A stretch of 15,492 nucleotides of DNA from Bacteroidales bacterium (GTDB lineage: Bacteria > Bacteroidota > Bacteroidia > Bacteroidales > P3): assembly GCA_017618625.1 (NCBI GenBank), contig JAFZTV010000076.1, forward strand, positions 1 through 15,492, in the 5' to 3' direction. Numbering within the stretch: position 1 is the first letter of the stretch; each line of letters opens with the position of its first letter. The position numbers were made by a program, and so were the translations under genes. A model generated the notes under the pieces. The model did not search any database, was not told the origin of the DNA, and worked only from the letters and a program-made list of their open reading frames with translations. Below, one piece after another: positions 6,190 through 13,702 of the stretch.

Positions 6190-7164
6190 CTACTTGTACT
6201 TCTTGGTTATATCGCTGATATTGAAGCTGCCATGCATGTCTTGAACAACCAACGTTCCGTTCAGCAGATTGAAGAAGAATTCACGCAGACGGTCAAACGA
6301 AAGCACTGAGGTCTTTCCGTCTTTGTCCGGTCCCAAGTCGTAGGTCTTCAACAACTGGGGGCCCAACGCGGCGGCAGCAAGCAGGAAATGGTTCTGAAAC
6401 TTATCGGTGTCTATCAGGTCGGCGGCAAGAACCTTTCCGACAATAGTATAGCTACGCAACGATTTTTGTATCTCTTCATTGGTGAGTGTGGTTCGTACTT
6501 CATCAGCTTCCACGTCAAGGGGCACCCGACCTGATTCAGGCGACTGGGGCATCCCTTTGTACAAAGAGCCTAAATCTGCCAAACTGAGGTTGTAAAGTTT
6601 GGCACCAGGCGTCACCACCATCTTCTCTATGGAAAAAGCCGATGGGAGCAATAGTTGCACAGTGCCGTCAATGCTTACCGTTGGAGTGTTGAACGTACCC
6701 ACTATGCTGTTGTTCATCTCAATTCCTTGTGTGGCGAAAACGCCTCCAATGACCACACAATTGTCAAGAACCACTTCATCGGCATAGATGCTTCCCGCTA
6801 CAAACGCGTTGAACAAAGTGACGCTCTTGGCGTTGATATCACTCTGGAATGTCAGCTGACAATTAGAAGCTCGTGACGAGATGGTGTCGACAGAACCGAC
6901 ACTTTTTCTAAAAACCACGCTTCCTTTGGCATCCCCATTTACATAAAGCTCCAACTGTGTAAACACAGCGCCGCGTATCTCGCAATCGCCATTTTGAATT
7001 TCCAACCGGTGGGCGTATACCGCACCCTCTATGATAGTGTCCGATTGTATAGTAATGTTGCGATTGAGTTCACTGACTTGTTCAGGCAATATTGAACCTT
7101 TTACCAAGTTGTCCTTTAGCAAAACATTGGTATCGTTAAAACGTATCTCGTTTAATTCTTTCAT
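6190..7164 (-). CDS. Bactofilin-like beta-helix protein
   Basis: A 324-residue protein with no signal peptide or membrane segment. Residues about 35-190 consist of successive short strands with the recurring pattern of a hydrophobic strand, Gly turn and hydrophobic strand (IIEGAVYAHRLEIQNG, EIRGAVFTQLELYVNG, AKGSVVFRKS, VAGSIYADEVVLDN, VIGGVFATQGIEMNN, IVGTFNTPTVSIDG). This is the pattern of polymer-forming bactofilin-type right-handed beta-helices. The C-terminal part (about 225-324) is mixed helical and unlike classical bactofilins, which are shorter, so it may be a family-specific partner-binding domain. It is the last gene of the cluster, 12 bp after the coiled-coil gene, and is followed by a strong terminator. 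The beta-helix assignment is fairly good; filament formation is inferred. Confidence 0.68.
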   Translation of the reverse strand: MKELNEIRFNDTNVLLKDNLVKGSILPEQVSELNRNITIQSDTIIEGAVYAHRLEIQNGDCEIRGAVFTQLELYVNGDAKGSVVFRKSVGSVDTISSRASNCQLTFQSDINAKSVTLFNAFVAGSIYADEVVLDNCVVIGGVFATQGIEMNNSIVGTFNTPTVSIDGTVQLLLPSAFSIEKMVVTPGAKLYNLSLADLGSLYKGMPQSPESGRVPLDVEADEVRTTLTNEEIQKSLRSYTIVGKVLAADLIDTDKFQNHFLLAAAALGPQLLKTYDLGPDKDGKTSVLSFDRLREFFFNLLNGTLVVQDMHGSFNISDITKKYK

Positions 7165-7176
7165 TTCTTTAATTGT

Positions 7177-8175
7177 TTAATTGTTAAACATTCGGAAAAT
7201 TTGTTCTCTAACCCGTTCTTCATGTTTTCCAGACCCCATGGAGACCGAGACTTCTTCGTTGAAATAGCGCTTTACAGTCGCTTTTTCCTCCTCAGTCGAG
7301 GATGTCCACTTATGTTCCCTAAGGTCTTCTTCTATACGTCCTCTAAATGACGAAAGACTCTTCTGAACCTGTAGATCGCGTACAACACTGCCATTGGATT
7401 CAACCGTCTCCATATAGCATACCGGCAAAAAGATGTTTCCTTGCCCGTTCTTGTCTATTATGCTGGAATCGATAGTTGCGGCAGTGCGTTTTTGTACCTG
7501 GAGGAATCGTGTTGACTTACCTATTGTTTCATAGGCACGTTGCTTAGTCAGTGTAGCGCTAATCTGCGCCCCAAGTCGCACATTCTCGCTTCCTGCAATA
7601 GATATTGTGGGCACCATGTCGCTTTCAGCCTGGCGTCTGCTGACCTTGTCGGCCTCTCTTCTAAACAGGAACGTAGGCTTGTCCAGCTCATGGATACGGT
7701 TTTCCAACTCTCGGTCGAGCTCATCAAATATCTTGAGATACTGTGCGCATTTACGATTATAGTCAACTTCCATTTGCTTCATCATGTCGTTGCACCTGCG
7801 GGCATCACTCTGAAGTTTGAGCAAAGTCGCATTCACAACGTTTTTCATCTCGTTGATTTGCTGACTGATTTCGCTGCGGACCGACTTAAAGAACCCGTCA
7901 ATGAGTGTTTTTCCGATCTTGCGAGAGTTCTCTTTGATAGACTCCACCTGTGCGGCTTCGGTTGCCGCCACCGAACCTGTCAACAAATCAACCGTACCGC
8001 CGCATCTTCGAGTCGAATCGTCAAACGGGTCGGTGTCCACATTCACGTTCACCACCACATCTTCATAAGCGGTGCCACTGTAATGAGCTGTACCCCCGTT
8101 CTGGGAAGGGCCGTAAGTGACAGTTCCCGAATAGTGAACCGCTATGGTTTTCCTTACTTGTTTTGTATAACTCAT
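7177..8175 (-). CDS. Coiled-coil cluster protein with N-terminal beta domain (paralog 2)
   Basis: Family not recognised. This 332-residue protein starts with about 45 residues of beta-type sequence containing an internal repeat (HYSGTVTY at 14-21, HYSGTAYE at 31-38), then VDTDP at 46-50. Residues about 75-170 are strongly helical and coiled-coil-like (GFFKSVRSEISQQI... QMEVDYN... FDELDRELENRIHELDKPT). It aligns without gaps to the neighbouring protein encoded at 8184-9101: from GF onward I count 28 identical residues in 78, so the two are tandem paralogs. The C-terminal part has a shared PVxxMET/PVxxMES strand and an acidic helical end. Its start has an AGGAGG Shine-Dalgarno, rare in Bacteroidota. 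It is probably cytoplasmic and structural; function unknown. Confidence 0.8.
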   Translation of the reverse strand: MSYTKQVRKTIAVHYSGTVTYGPSQNGGTAHYSGTAYEDVVVNVNVDTDPFDDSTRRCGGTVDLLTGSVAATEAAQVESIKENSRKIGKTLIDGFFKSVRSEISQQINEMKNVVNATLLKLQSDARRCNDMMKQMEVDYNRKCAQYLKIFDELDRELENRIHELDKPTFLFRREADKVSRRQAESDMVPTISIAGSENVRLGAQISATLTKQRAYETIGKSTRFLQVQKRTAATIDSSIIDKNGQGNIFLPVCYMETVESNGSVVRDLQVQKSLSSFRGRIEEDLREHKWTSSTEEEKATVKRYFNEEVSVSMGSGKHEERVREQIFRMFNN

Positions 8176-8179
8176 AACG

Positions 8180-8185
8180 CCTCCT
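8180..8185 (-). promoter_or_regulatory. Strong Shine-Dalgarno AGGAGG
   Basis: On the minus strand AGGAGG sits 4 nt before the ATG at 8175. Its first bases overlap the TAG stop of the upstream paralog. This supports the chosen start and suggests coupled, high-level translation. Confidence 0.7.
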
Positions 8186-9101
8186 ATTGTTTAAGGGTTT
8201 TGTAGCTCGTAGCTCTGAACAGACTGTTCATCATCTCTTTTACCCGTTCCGGCATATCTGCCGTTGCCAGCATTTTGCCGAACTCATTGGTGGTTTCGCG
8301 GTCTTTATCAGAGGTTTCCACCCAGTTGAGACTGTCAGCAGCCGTATTTATGGTGTTCTCGATGTTTCGCTGCATCGTTACGCTGAGCCCCGTGTCGTTC
8401 ATAACGATATTCTCAACAGTAGTACCGTTTTTATCGATGCGAGACTCCATCATCACAACCGGAACGGACAAATGAGATTCCTGGGCTTCTCCTTCAAGAA
8501 GAATGGTCGATGTCAGCCTGCGTTGGTCATTCAAGTCTGACAGAAAGTCTCTCATCGAGTTAATGACTTTCATGCCTTGATACTTAACGTTTGACGCCAA
8601 AATCTGCTGACTTTGCATAACTGATTCCATCTGGCCGATGGGAACGGTGGCGGTGAGCAGCTTGCTTCGGTTTGTGATATGCTCCACCTCGCCCAAAGCG
8701 AAATTCATCGTGGGCCTATCAAGTTCAGCCACGCGTTGTTTCAAGTTCTGGTTCAATCCGTTGAACAGTTTGCCATAGCGGGCCAAGAGCATATTGTAGT
8801 CCCTTTCCATTCGGTTTTTTATTCCGAAAAGTTGTTTCTGCTGCTGAGCCAACTGCATGAGCAATGAGTCCACTTCGCTCTGCAGTTTGGCCATCTTTTG
8901 AGAAATCTGCGAACGGATCATGGTGTAGAAACCTTGATTCACCTTTTCGCATACATGGTCTGATGCCTCTTTTTCCGCGGCGATAACAGCCGTTTTCATA
9001 GCAACTACTGCCGTTGTGGTGGCTGTTACATGGTGCGACACCTTGTCAATCTCCTTCGCCATGGGATGGGTGTCGACAACACAATCTATATATGATGCCA
9101 T
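8184..9101 (-). CDS. Coiled-coil cluster protein (paralog 1)
   Basis: Family not recognised. The 305 residues have no signal peptide or membrane segment. After a short N-terminus with VVDTHP (8-13), residues about 30-132 are mainly helical with heptad character (VCEKVNQGFYTMIRSQISQK, LLMQLAQQQKQLFGIKNRMERDYN, LFNGLNQNLKQRVAELDRPT). The spacing from VDTxP to the GF motif is 47 residues in this protein and in its paralog, and the alignment stays ungapped to the DRPT/DKPT motif. It lacks the N-terminal beta repeat of the paralog. The C-terminal half has the shared LSVPVVMMES strand. Genes lie 18 bp from the upstream and 8 bp from the downstream neighbour, so the two paralogs are probably made together and may form hetero-oligomers. 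A PspA-like or scaffold role is only inference. Confidence 0.8.
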   Translation of the reverse strand: MASYIDCVVDTHPMAKEIDKVSHHVTATTTAVVAMKTAVIAAEKEASDHVCEKVNQGFYTMIRSQISQKMAKLQSEVDSLLMQLAQQQKQLFGIKNRMERDYNMLLARYGKLFNGLNQNLKQRVAELDRPTMNFALGEVEHITNRSKLLTATVPIGQMESVMQSQQILASNVKYQGMKVINSMRDFLSDLNDQRRLTSTILLEGEAQESHLSVPVVMMESRIDKNGTTVENIVMNDTGLSVTMQRNIENTINTAADSLNWVETSDKDRETTNEFGKMLATADMPERVKEMMNSLFRATSYKTLKQ

Positions 9102-9119
9102 AATTAGCCGTTTTTTTGT

Positions 9120-11219
9120 TTATTTATTGTTTTCTTCTTCGTTTTCACCCTCGTCTGTATCGTCCTCGTCCGATTCCGAGTCGTACTCCTCTTCGTCTAC
9201 ATCTTGATTGTCCTGTTCTTCGTCCATCGTATCCTCGGTGTCGACTTCCTCCTCAACAGGAGTTTCTTCCTCGGTCTCATTATCGACGGCAGGGCCCTCC
9301 GGCTCAACATTGTCGTTTTCAGCCTCAGCCTCGAAGTCCTGATACTGCTCATCTTTAGCCATGTTCTGCTCCATGTCGGCCAATCCTTTGAGAGCTCTCT
9401 CTGCTATTGACGGAAGGTCAAGCTGCAGGTATTCAAACGTGATTTCGTCCACATTCGGAGTGGGCGGAATGTCAGCCTTTTTAGCCAACAGGGGATTGGC
9501 GGCGGCCAAGGGTTTGCGTCTGCTGTCAAGTTGGTTCACCTCGCCGGCTGCAACTGCCTCTTCACTCGAATAGCCGTCTCTCAGTTTTGCATCGAAGTAT
9601 TCGACGTGACCGAATTTCTCGCCTTTTTCATGTATGTCGTCCTGCAGGCGGTCCATGTATTCTTCAAATTGATTCTGAGCCTGCTTGAACTGCTGCGACT
9701 GTGCCTCAAATGCGGCCGCAGTCTCGGCCACATTGTCGTTGCTCTGTACCAAGGTGGCGTCAAGTTGGCCTTCACTCTTTGCCATGTTGGCTTCGGTCTT
9801 CTGCAGTGACACCAGCGTATTGTATGCCGCAGTGTATTCACGCAGGCTTTCCTGCATTGCCGCTATTATCTTGTTAGCCTCCGAACGGTTGTCTCTATAG
9901 AAAGCGTCTGTATCCTGATTCCACTTGTTCAGGTAGCTTATCTTCTGGTCTTTTATGTGGTTGTATATCTTCAATCGCTCCACTCTCGTCTCCCTCATAA
10001 GATTCTCGACCACCGGAGCGACTATTTCCTCATACATCTGATGCACACCAAAAGGCACCGTGGTGGTGCTTCCGTCTTCAGCCGTCCACGTTCCGGTCAC
10101 CAGATTATAACGGACCCTCGAGCTTTCTTTCAGCTGGAACGGGGTATAACCTTGTACATCTTCGGAAAAATCAAATCTCTCATTGCGTATCCTGTCTATC
10201 TCATCATGCTCCAACAATGGAGAGTAGTGGTTGTAGGGAGCTTTTAATATTTGATACAACAACTTGTTTGATTCAAAAATCACTTTGTCGGCCGACTCCA
10301 CTTTGAGTTTTGAAATCGCCTGCACCGAATGAGCCATCGTCATCATCAACTTCTTCAGCACGTCCTCAAACTGGTCGGTTTTGCTCGACAGAGAGTCCTT
10401 CAATCTATTCAACTCCTGGAATTTGCTGATGCTGCCTTCATATCTGCTCTTGTCAAATACGTTCACAATAGGAGCGCTTGCCGGCACTTCGCTTGTGGCA
10501 TACTCATTTAAGAACTTGTGATAGTCACTCTTGTCCGCCACTAACGGCAAACTCACGCTCGACACATCAAGATCTTCCATACAATATCCTATTGTACGCA
10601 ACGAACGCTCCATCTTGCCGAAGTAGTCATGTTGAGTAACCTGTTGTATTGAGGTTGAATATTCATCTGTATCGAGTGCTTCGGAATCCTCGGTACTCTC
10701 CACTACAGGAGCTCCTTGCGAAAGCTCTTCTATATCGTTGATGGTTGACACCAAGAGGTCGTTTTGTCTCGACATCTGCAAGGTCACCTCCGAATCTCCG
10801 ACTGTTCCTGTATAATCCACGATGAAACTCTTGTCCTCATATTTAATTTGGTCGGCAACAGGTACATATGCCACTCCAAGTTTGTTTACTTTATAGTCGC
10901 GGAAAATTTCTTTGTGTTGTTTTCTAAACTCTTCTATTCTCACGTCTATGTTTTCTATCTCTTTTTTCAGCTGATTCTTTTTCATCAAATAAATGATGAT
11001 AGGGATCAGCAGAATTGCCAGCGGAAGCAACCAAGGAATCCAAAGCTTTGACTGCATTTCCTGCTTTTCGGATTTCTCTTTTTCAAGATCGGCTATCAAG
11101 CCTTCGATTCGTTCTTCTTCACCAACAATCTTCTCGGCTGCCTTGCGGTAGTAGTTGAACAACACTCTCGCCTGGTCTTGATAGATGTTGGACGATTCTG
11201 GGAAAATTTTACCTGTCAT
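9120..11219 (-). CDS. Large membrane-anchored helical protein with acidic tail
   Basis: Family not recognised; 699 residues. A helical N-terminal segment (about 12-58, rich in Glu, Lys and Arg) leads into one hydrophobic stretch at 60-79 (WIPWLLPLAILLIPIIIYLM). That stretch contains three prolines, so it could be a transmembrane helix or a membrane hairpin. Basic residues follow (KKNQLKK). A small mixed alpha/beta region (about 110-160, with YVPVADQIKYEDKSFIVDYTG) precedes long helices with coiled-coil character (about 270-345 and 430-570). The final 75 residues have 39 Asp or Glu by my count and no Lys or Arg except the last residue. It is the first gene of the tight C-D-E-F group, after a 254-bp gap. 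It probably ties the coiled-coil and beta-helix partners to the inner membrane; this is inferred from architecture and context. Confidence 0.78.
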   Translation of the reverse strand: MTGKIFPESSNIYQDQARVLFNYYRKAAEKIVGEEERIEGLIADLEKEKSEKQEMQSKLWIPWLLPLAILLIPIIIYLMKKNQLKKEIENIDVRIEEFRKQHKEIFRDYKVNKLGVAYVPVADQIKYEDKSFIVDYTGTVGDSEVTLQMSRQNDLLVSTINDIEELSQGAPVVESTEDSEALDTDEYSTSIQQVTQHDYFGKMERSLRTIGYCMEDLDVSSVSLPLVADKSDYHKFLNEYATSEVPASAPIVNVFDKSRYEGSISKFQELNRLKDSLSSKTDQFEDVLKKLMMTMAHSVQAISKLKVESADKVIFESNKLLYQILKAPYNHYSPLLEHDEIDRIRNERFDFSEDVQGYTPFQLKESSRVRYNLVTGTWTAEDGSTTTVPFGVHQMYEEIVAPVVENLMRETRVERLKIYNHIKDQKISYLNKWNQDTDAFYRDNRSEANKIIAAMQESLREYTAAYNTLVSLQKTEANMAKSEGQLDATLVQSNDNVAETAAAFEAQSQQFKQAQNQFEEYMDRLQDDIHEKGEKFGHVEYFDAKLRDGYSSEEAVAAGEVNQLDSRRKPLAAANPLLAKKADIPPTPNVDEITFEYLQLDLPSIAERALKGLADMEQNMAKDEQYQDFEAEAENDNVEPEGPAVDNETEEETPVEEEVDTEDTMDEEQDNQDVDEEEYDSESDEDDTDEGENEEENNK

Positions 11220-11473
11220 AATAAATTAGGTTTGTGGTTATTATTAATTAACTGATTGGTCATTCGCGGTAATATGCACCAGCGTCCACTATAAATAATT
11301 GTATAAACTAAGCGTGGATACGTTTTATGCAACAGATTGACAACTGCAGACAACACTTCAGGACATTGTCATATATTGGACCGTCCCAAGTATAGTGCAT
11401 ATCAACATGTTACAGCAAACATATATTTTTGACTGTCTTATAACGTTGGTTTTTACAAAGTTGGCCATAGGAT
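11220..11473. other. 254-bp AT-rich gap splitting the cluster
   Basis: No gene is credible here. It separates the two-gene SPFH/membrane-protein unit from the four-gene unit and is the place to expect a second promoter or a processing site. I see no strong hairpin terminator in it. Confidence 0.5.
11416..11423 (-). promoter_or_regulatory. Possible -7 box for the four-gene unit
   Basis: On the minus strand TATGTTTG matches TAnnTTTG. No TTTG is found 19-21 bp upstream, and the implied leader is about 190 nt, so this is only a candidate. Confidence 0.35.
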
Positions 11474-12163
11474 TTATTTCGAGAACTGCGTGCGACGCCG
11501 TTGGAGCAATCTCTCGCTTTTGGACATTAACTGTCCTGCACTTTCGGCATTCAGACGATAGTCGCCCAACATCCTGGACATCTCTTCCGCACACTCTATC
11601 AGCATTCGGTCTGTTTCCATCGCCTCGGCGCCATTGGTCGGAGACAGATACCGCATGTCCTCTACCAAAGAAACCGTGCGCTCCTTTAGCTCCGGCGGAA
11701 AGTCCGACTGCATCTCCATCTTCTCCAGCAGCATGCTCCAAGCCTGTTTCACGCTGTCGCGGTTCCCCACCTTTTGTTGCTCATCCTCATGAACCTTTAC
11801 AATCTGTTCTTTCGTCCGGAGCGCTGCCACCAAGCCTAAGAGCAACACGGCCACAAGAACCCCCTGTATTATTATCTGAAGGCTGAACTCTTTGTTTCTC
11901 ATCAACACCATCGCACCTAACGCCAATACCGCATACACTATCGTCAGCGTCCATCTCACTCCCATCGAGCCAATCTTGGCCGTATGCTCGTCGCTCCACG
12001 GTCTTACGATGTCTATAAAAAACAGGCCTAAGATTATGCTGCATATCAAGATGTCCATCACCATCACACTGGTCTCCATCTCGCCTCTATATATAACGAA
12101 CGCTGCAATCATCGCAGCTTCACAGATGGCCAAAATAGCCCATGATAAAAACTTGCGTGCCAT
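11474..12163 (-). CDS. Four-helix inner-membrane protein of the cluster
   Basis: Family not recognised; 229 residues. The N-terminal half has four hydrophobic segments at about 6-25, 32-51, 69-87 and 92-112 (for example VMDILICSIILGLFFIDIV and IIIQGVLVAVLLLGLVAAL). Basic residues after the last one (RTKEQIVK) suggest that the C-terminal half is cytoplasmic. That half (115-229) is helical and charged, ending in a basic stretch with LLQRRRTQFSK. The gene starts 27 bp after the SPFH gene and so is almost certainly co-transcribed with it. In context it could be the membrane partner of the SPFH protein, much as SPFH proteins elsewhere are paired with NfeD-like or other small membrane proteins, but no NfeD OB-fold is visible. 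Confidence 0.78.
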   Translation of the reverse strand: MARKFLSWAILAICEAAMIAAFVIYRGEMETSVMVMDILICSIILGLFFIDIVRPWSDEHTAKIGSMGVRWTLTIVYAVLALGAMVLMRNKEFSLQIIIQGVLVAVLLLGLVAALRTKEQIVKVHEDEQQKVGNRDSVKQAWSMLLEKMEMQSDFPPELKERTVSLVEDMRYLSPTNGAEAMETDRMLIECAEEMSRMLGDYRLNAESAGQLMSKSERLLQRRRTQFSK

Positions 12164-12190
12164 AGTATTACCTTTTACATTGTTTATTAT

Positions 12191-13474
12191 TTATCTTTTG
12201 TTTCCACATTTGGGACAGAATTTCACCGATGGCGGCAGCATTGCGCCGCATCTTGAACACACATCGCCCATCTGCGTCGGTTTGCCACAATTGCTGCAGA
12301 ACGATGCGCCAGCCGCCAATGGAGCGTTACAATGCGGACATTTGCTTTCCGACGACTGCAACTGCGCTCCGCATCCAGTGCAACGCTTTGCCTTTTCATC
12401 GTTGTCCCGTCCACAATTCGGACACGGGTTGTATTTATGTCCGCAGTTCGGACAGAACTGCGAGGTGGTCGGGAACTGTTTGCCGCAGTTGCTGCAAAAC
12501 ACAGCCGCCGGCCTTGGCATAGCACCGCCTTGGGGTTGTCCCGCGCCGAAAGACTGCTGACCTCCCGGTCCGAATGTGGGATGGTCGTTATTGGGCGACA
12601 TGAGAGGCTGTCCCATACTACCGCCTCCCATACCGCCGCCAAAGCCTCCCATCATGCCGATGGCCATCAAGCCACCCAATATTCCGCCTTGACCGTTGCC
12701 CATGCCGTTCACAGCCCCCTGGGCGGTCTGGAACATCTGCTCTTGCTGCCATGTATGGCCGGTTATGTGCATCGATGCCTGTTGTGCTATCGCTTCTTTC
12801 ACTTTGCGACCTTCCTCTGTCGAGTCGTCGATGTCAATCTCTGTAATATAGAAATGTGCCAGATCTATACCGTACTGAGACCAAAATGGGGAGACATTGC
12901 TCTTCAGATATGTTGAAAGCTGGTCCAAATGTCCCGATACCGACTTATATCCTATTTTGTTACTCGCCATATATTGCACGATAGCCGATTTCGTCTTTGT
13001 AACGAATTCTCCCATACACTGTTCCGTAACATCGTCGCGCGAAAATTCCTGTCGTGGCACCACCAACTTTATCAAAAACTTCTCAGCGTCCACGACCTTT
13101 ATTCCATATCGTCCTTTCGCCACCAACGGCAGTTGTGTCTGATAGTCCGCATCATGTATCGACATACTGCCAGTCTCCCACTCCAGCGTGGCCGGCTGGA
13201 GCAAATTCACAAACCACACCTCTGCCGTGAATGGATTCTTGCCTCCGAAGGGCAAGCCATACAACGAACGCAGTAACGGCAGGTTCTCCGTGCTCAATTG
13301 GTGTTTGCCCGGACCGAACTTCCCCAGCAACTGCCCTTTCGAAAACAAAAGCGCCTGCTGGGACTCATATACCACCAGTTGGGTGAACGTACTTAAGTTG
13401 GTTTCCGGAAAACGGTAAGCATAAAGCATCTCGTCACTGTCGGGTGTCCATCTGACTAAATCTATAATTGCCAT
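12191..13474 (-). CDS. SPFH-domain protein with four C-terminal zinc ribbons (YdjI-like)
   Basis: A 427-residue cytoplasmic protein. Residues about 28-235 form an SPFH/band-7-type domain of the kind found in Bacillus YdjI, seen in QLVVYESQQALLFSKGQLLGKFGPGKHQLSTENLPLL, the AEVWFVNL strand, YGIKVVDAEKF and the helix near DDSTEEGRKVKEAIAQQAS. A Gly/Met-rich low-complexity linker (about 253-325) follows. The C-terminus carries four zinc ribbons, each with two CxxC knuckles: C327-C344, C351-C368, C379-C396 and C406-C423. In Bacillus, YdjI takes part in recruiting PspA to the membrane; a similar scaffold role here is inference from family and neighbours. It is the first gene of the cluster, with a textbook promoter 103 bp upstream. 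YdjI-like assignment is good; the number of ribbons is notable. Confidence 0.85.
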   Translation of the reverse strand: MAIIDLVRWTPDSDEMLYAYRFPETNLSTFTQLVVYESQQALLFSKGQLLGKFGPGKHQLSTENLPLLRSLYGLPFGGKNPFTAEVWFVNLLQPATLEWETGSMSIHDADYQTQLPLVAKGRYGIKVVDAEKFLIKLVVPRQEFSRDDVTEQCMGEFVTKTKSAIVQYMASNKIGYKSVSGHLDQLSTYLKSNVSPFWSQYGIDLAHFYITEIDIDDSTEEGRKVKEAIAQQASMHITGHTWQQEQMFQTAQGAVNGMGNGQGGILGGLMAIGMMGGFGGGMGGGSMGQPLMSPNNDHPTFGPGGQQSFGAGQPQGGAMPRPAAVFCSNCGKQFPTTSQFCPNCGHKYNPCPNCGRDNDEKAKRCTGCGAQLQSSESKCPHCNAPLAAGASFCSNCGKPTQMGDVCSRCGAMLPPSVKFCPKCGNKR

Positions 13475-13576
13475 AATTTATATAGTTTTGGATTATTATT
13501 TGTCTTTCCTCATCTGCCATCACATGCTGATTCACCCACATATCACACAGAAAATTCCACATCAATTTGACCACTG

Positions 13577-13608
13577 CAAAGGTAAACATTTATTTAATTA
13601 ATTCCAAA
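13577..13608 (-). promoter_or_regulatory. Promoter of the SPFH-led cluster (Bacteroidota type)
   Basis: On the minus strand TTTG (13608-13605) and TACCTTTG (13584-13577) match the -33 and -7 consensus elements with a 20-bp spacer. The start of transcription should be near 13570, giving a leader of about 95 nt. The right copy of the 30-bp repeat lies 21 bp upstream of the -33 element. Confidence 0.82.
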
Positions 13609-13629
13609 TATTCCGACCATTATTTCTCT

Positions 13630-13659
13630 TCCCATTGTGGAAAAGATACCCTTTTTGTT
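13630..13659. repeat. Right copy of a perfect 30-bp direct repeat
   Basis: Identical over 30 bases and in the same orientation to 5837-5866. It lies between the end of the peptidase gene and the cluster promoter, 7.8 kb from its twin. The weak inner dyad AAAAG...CTTTT is too short to act as a terminator alone. Confidence 0.85.
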
Positions 13660-13702
13660 AATAAGTTGCCGTCGTTTATCATCACTCGTAACTCACTAAC
13701 GG

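Noticed and set aside
11395..11886. A 163-residue plus-strand reading frame across the gap and the four-helix protein gene
   Set aside because: It overlaps a better membrane-protein gene; its own sequence is Ser/Pro-rich shadow composition.
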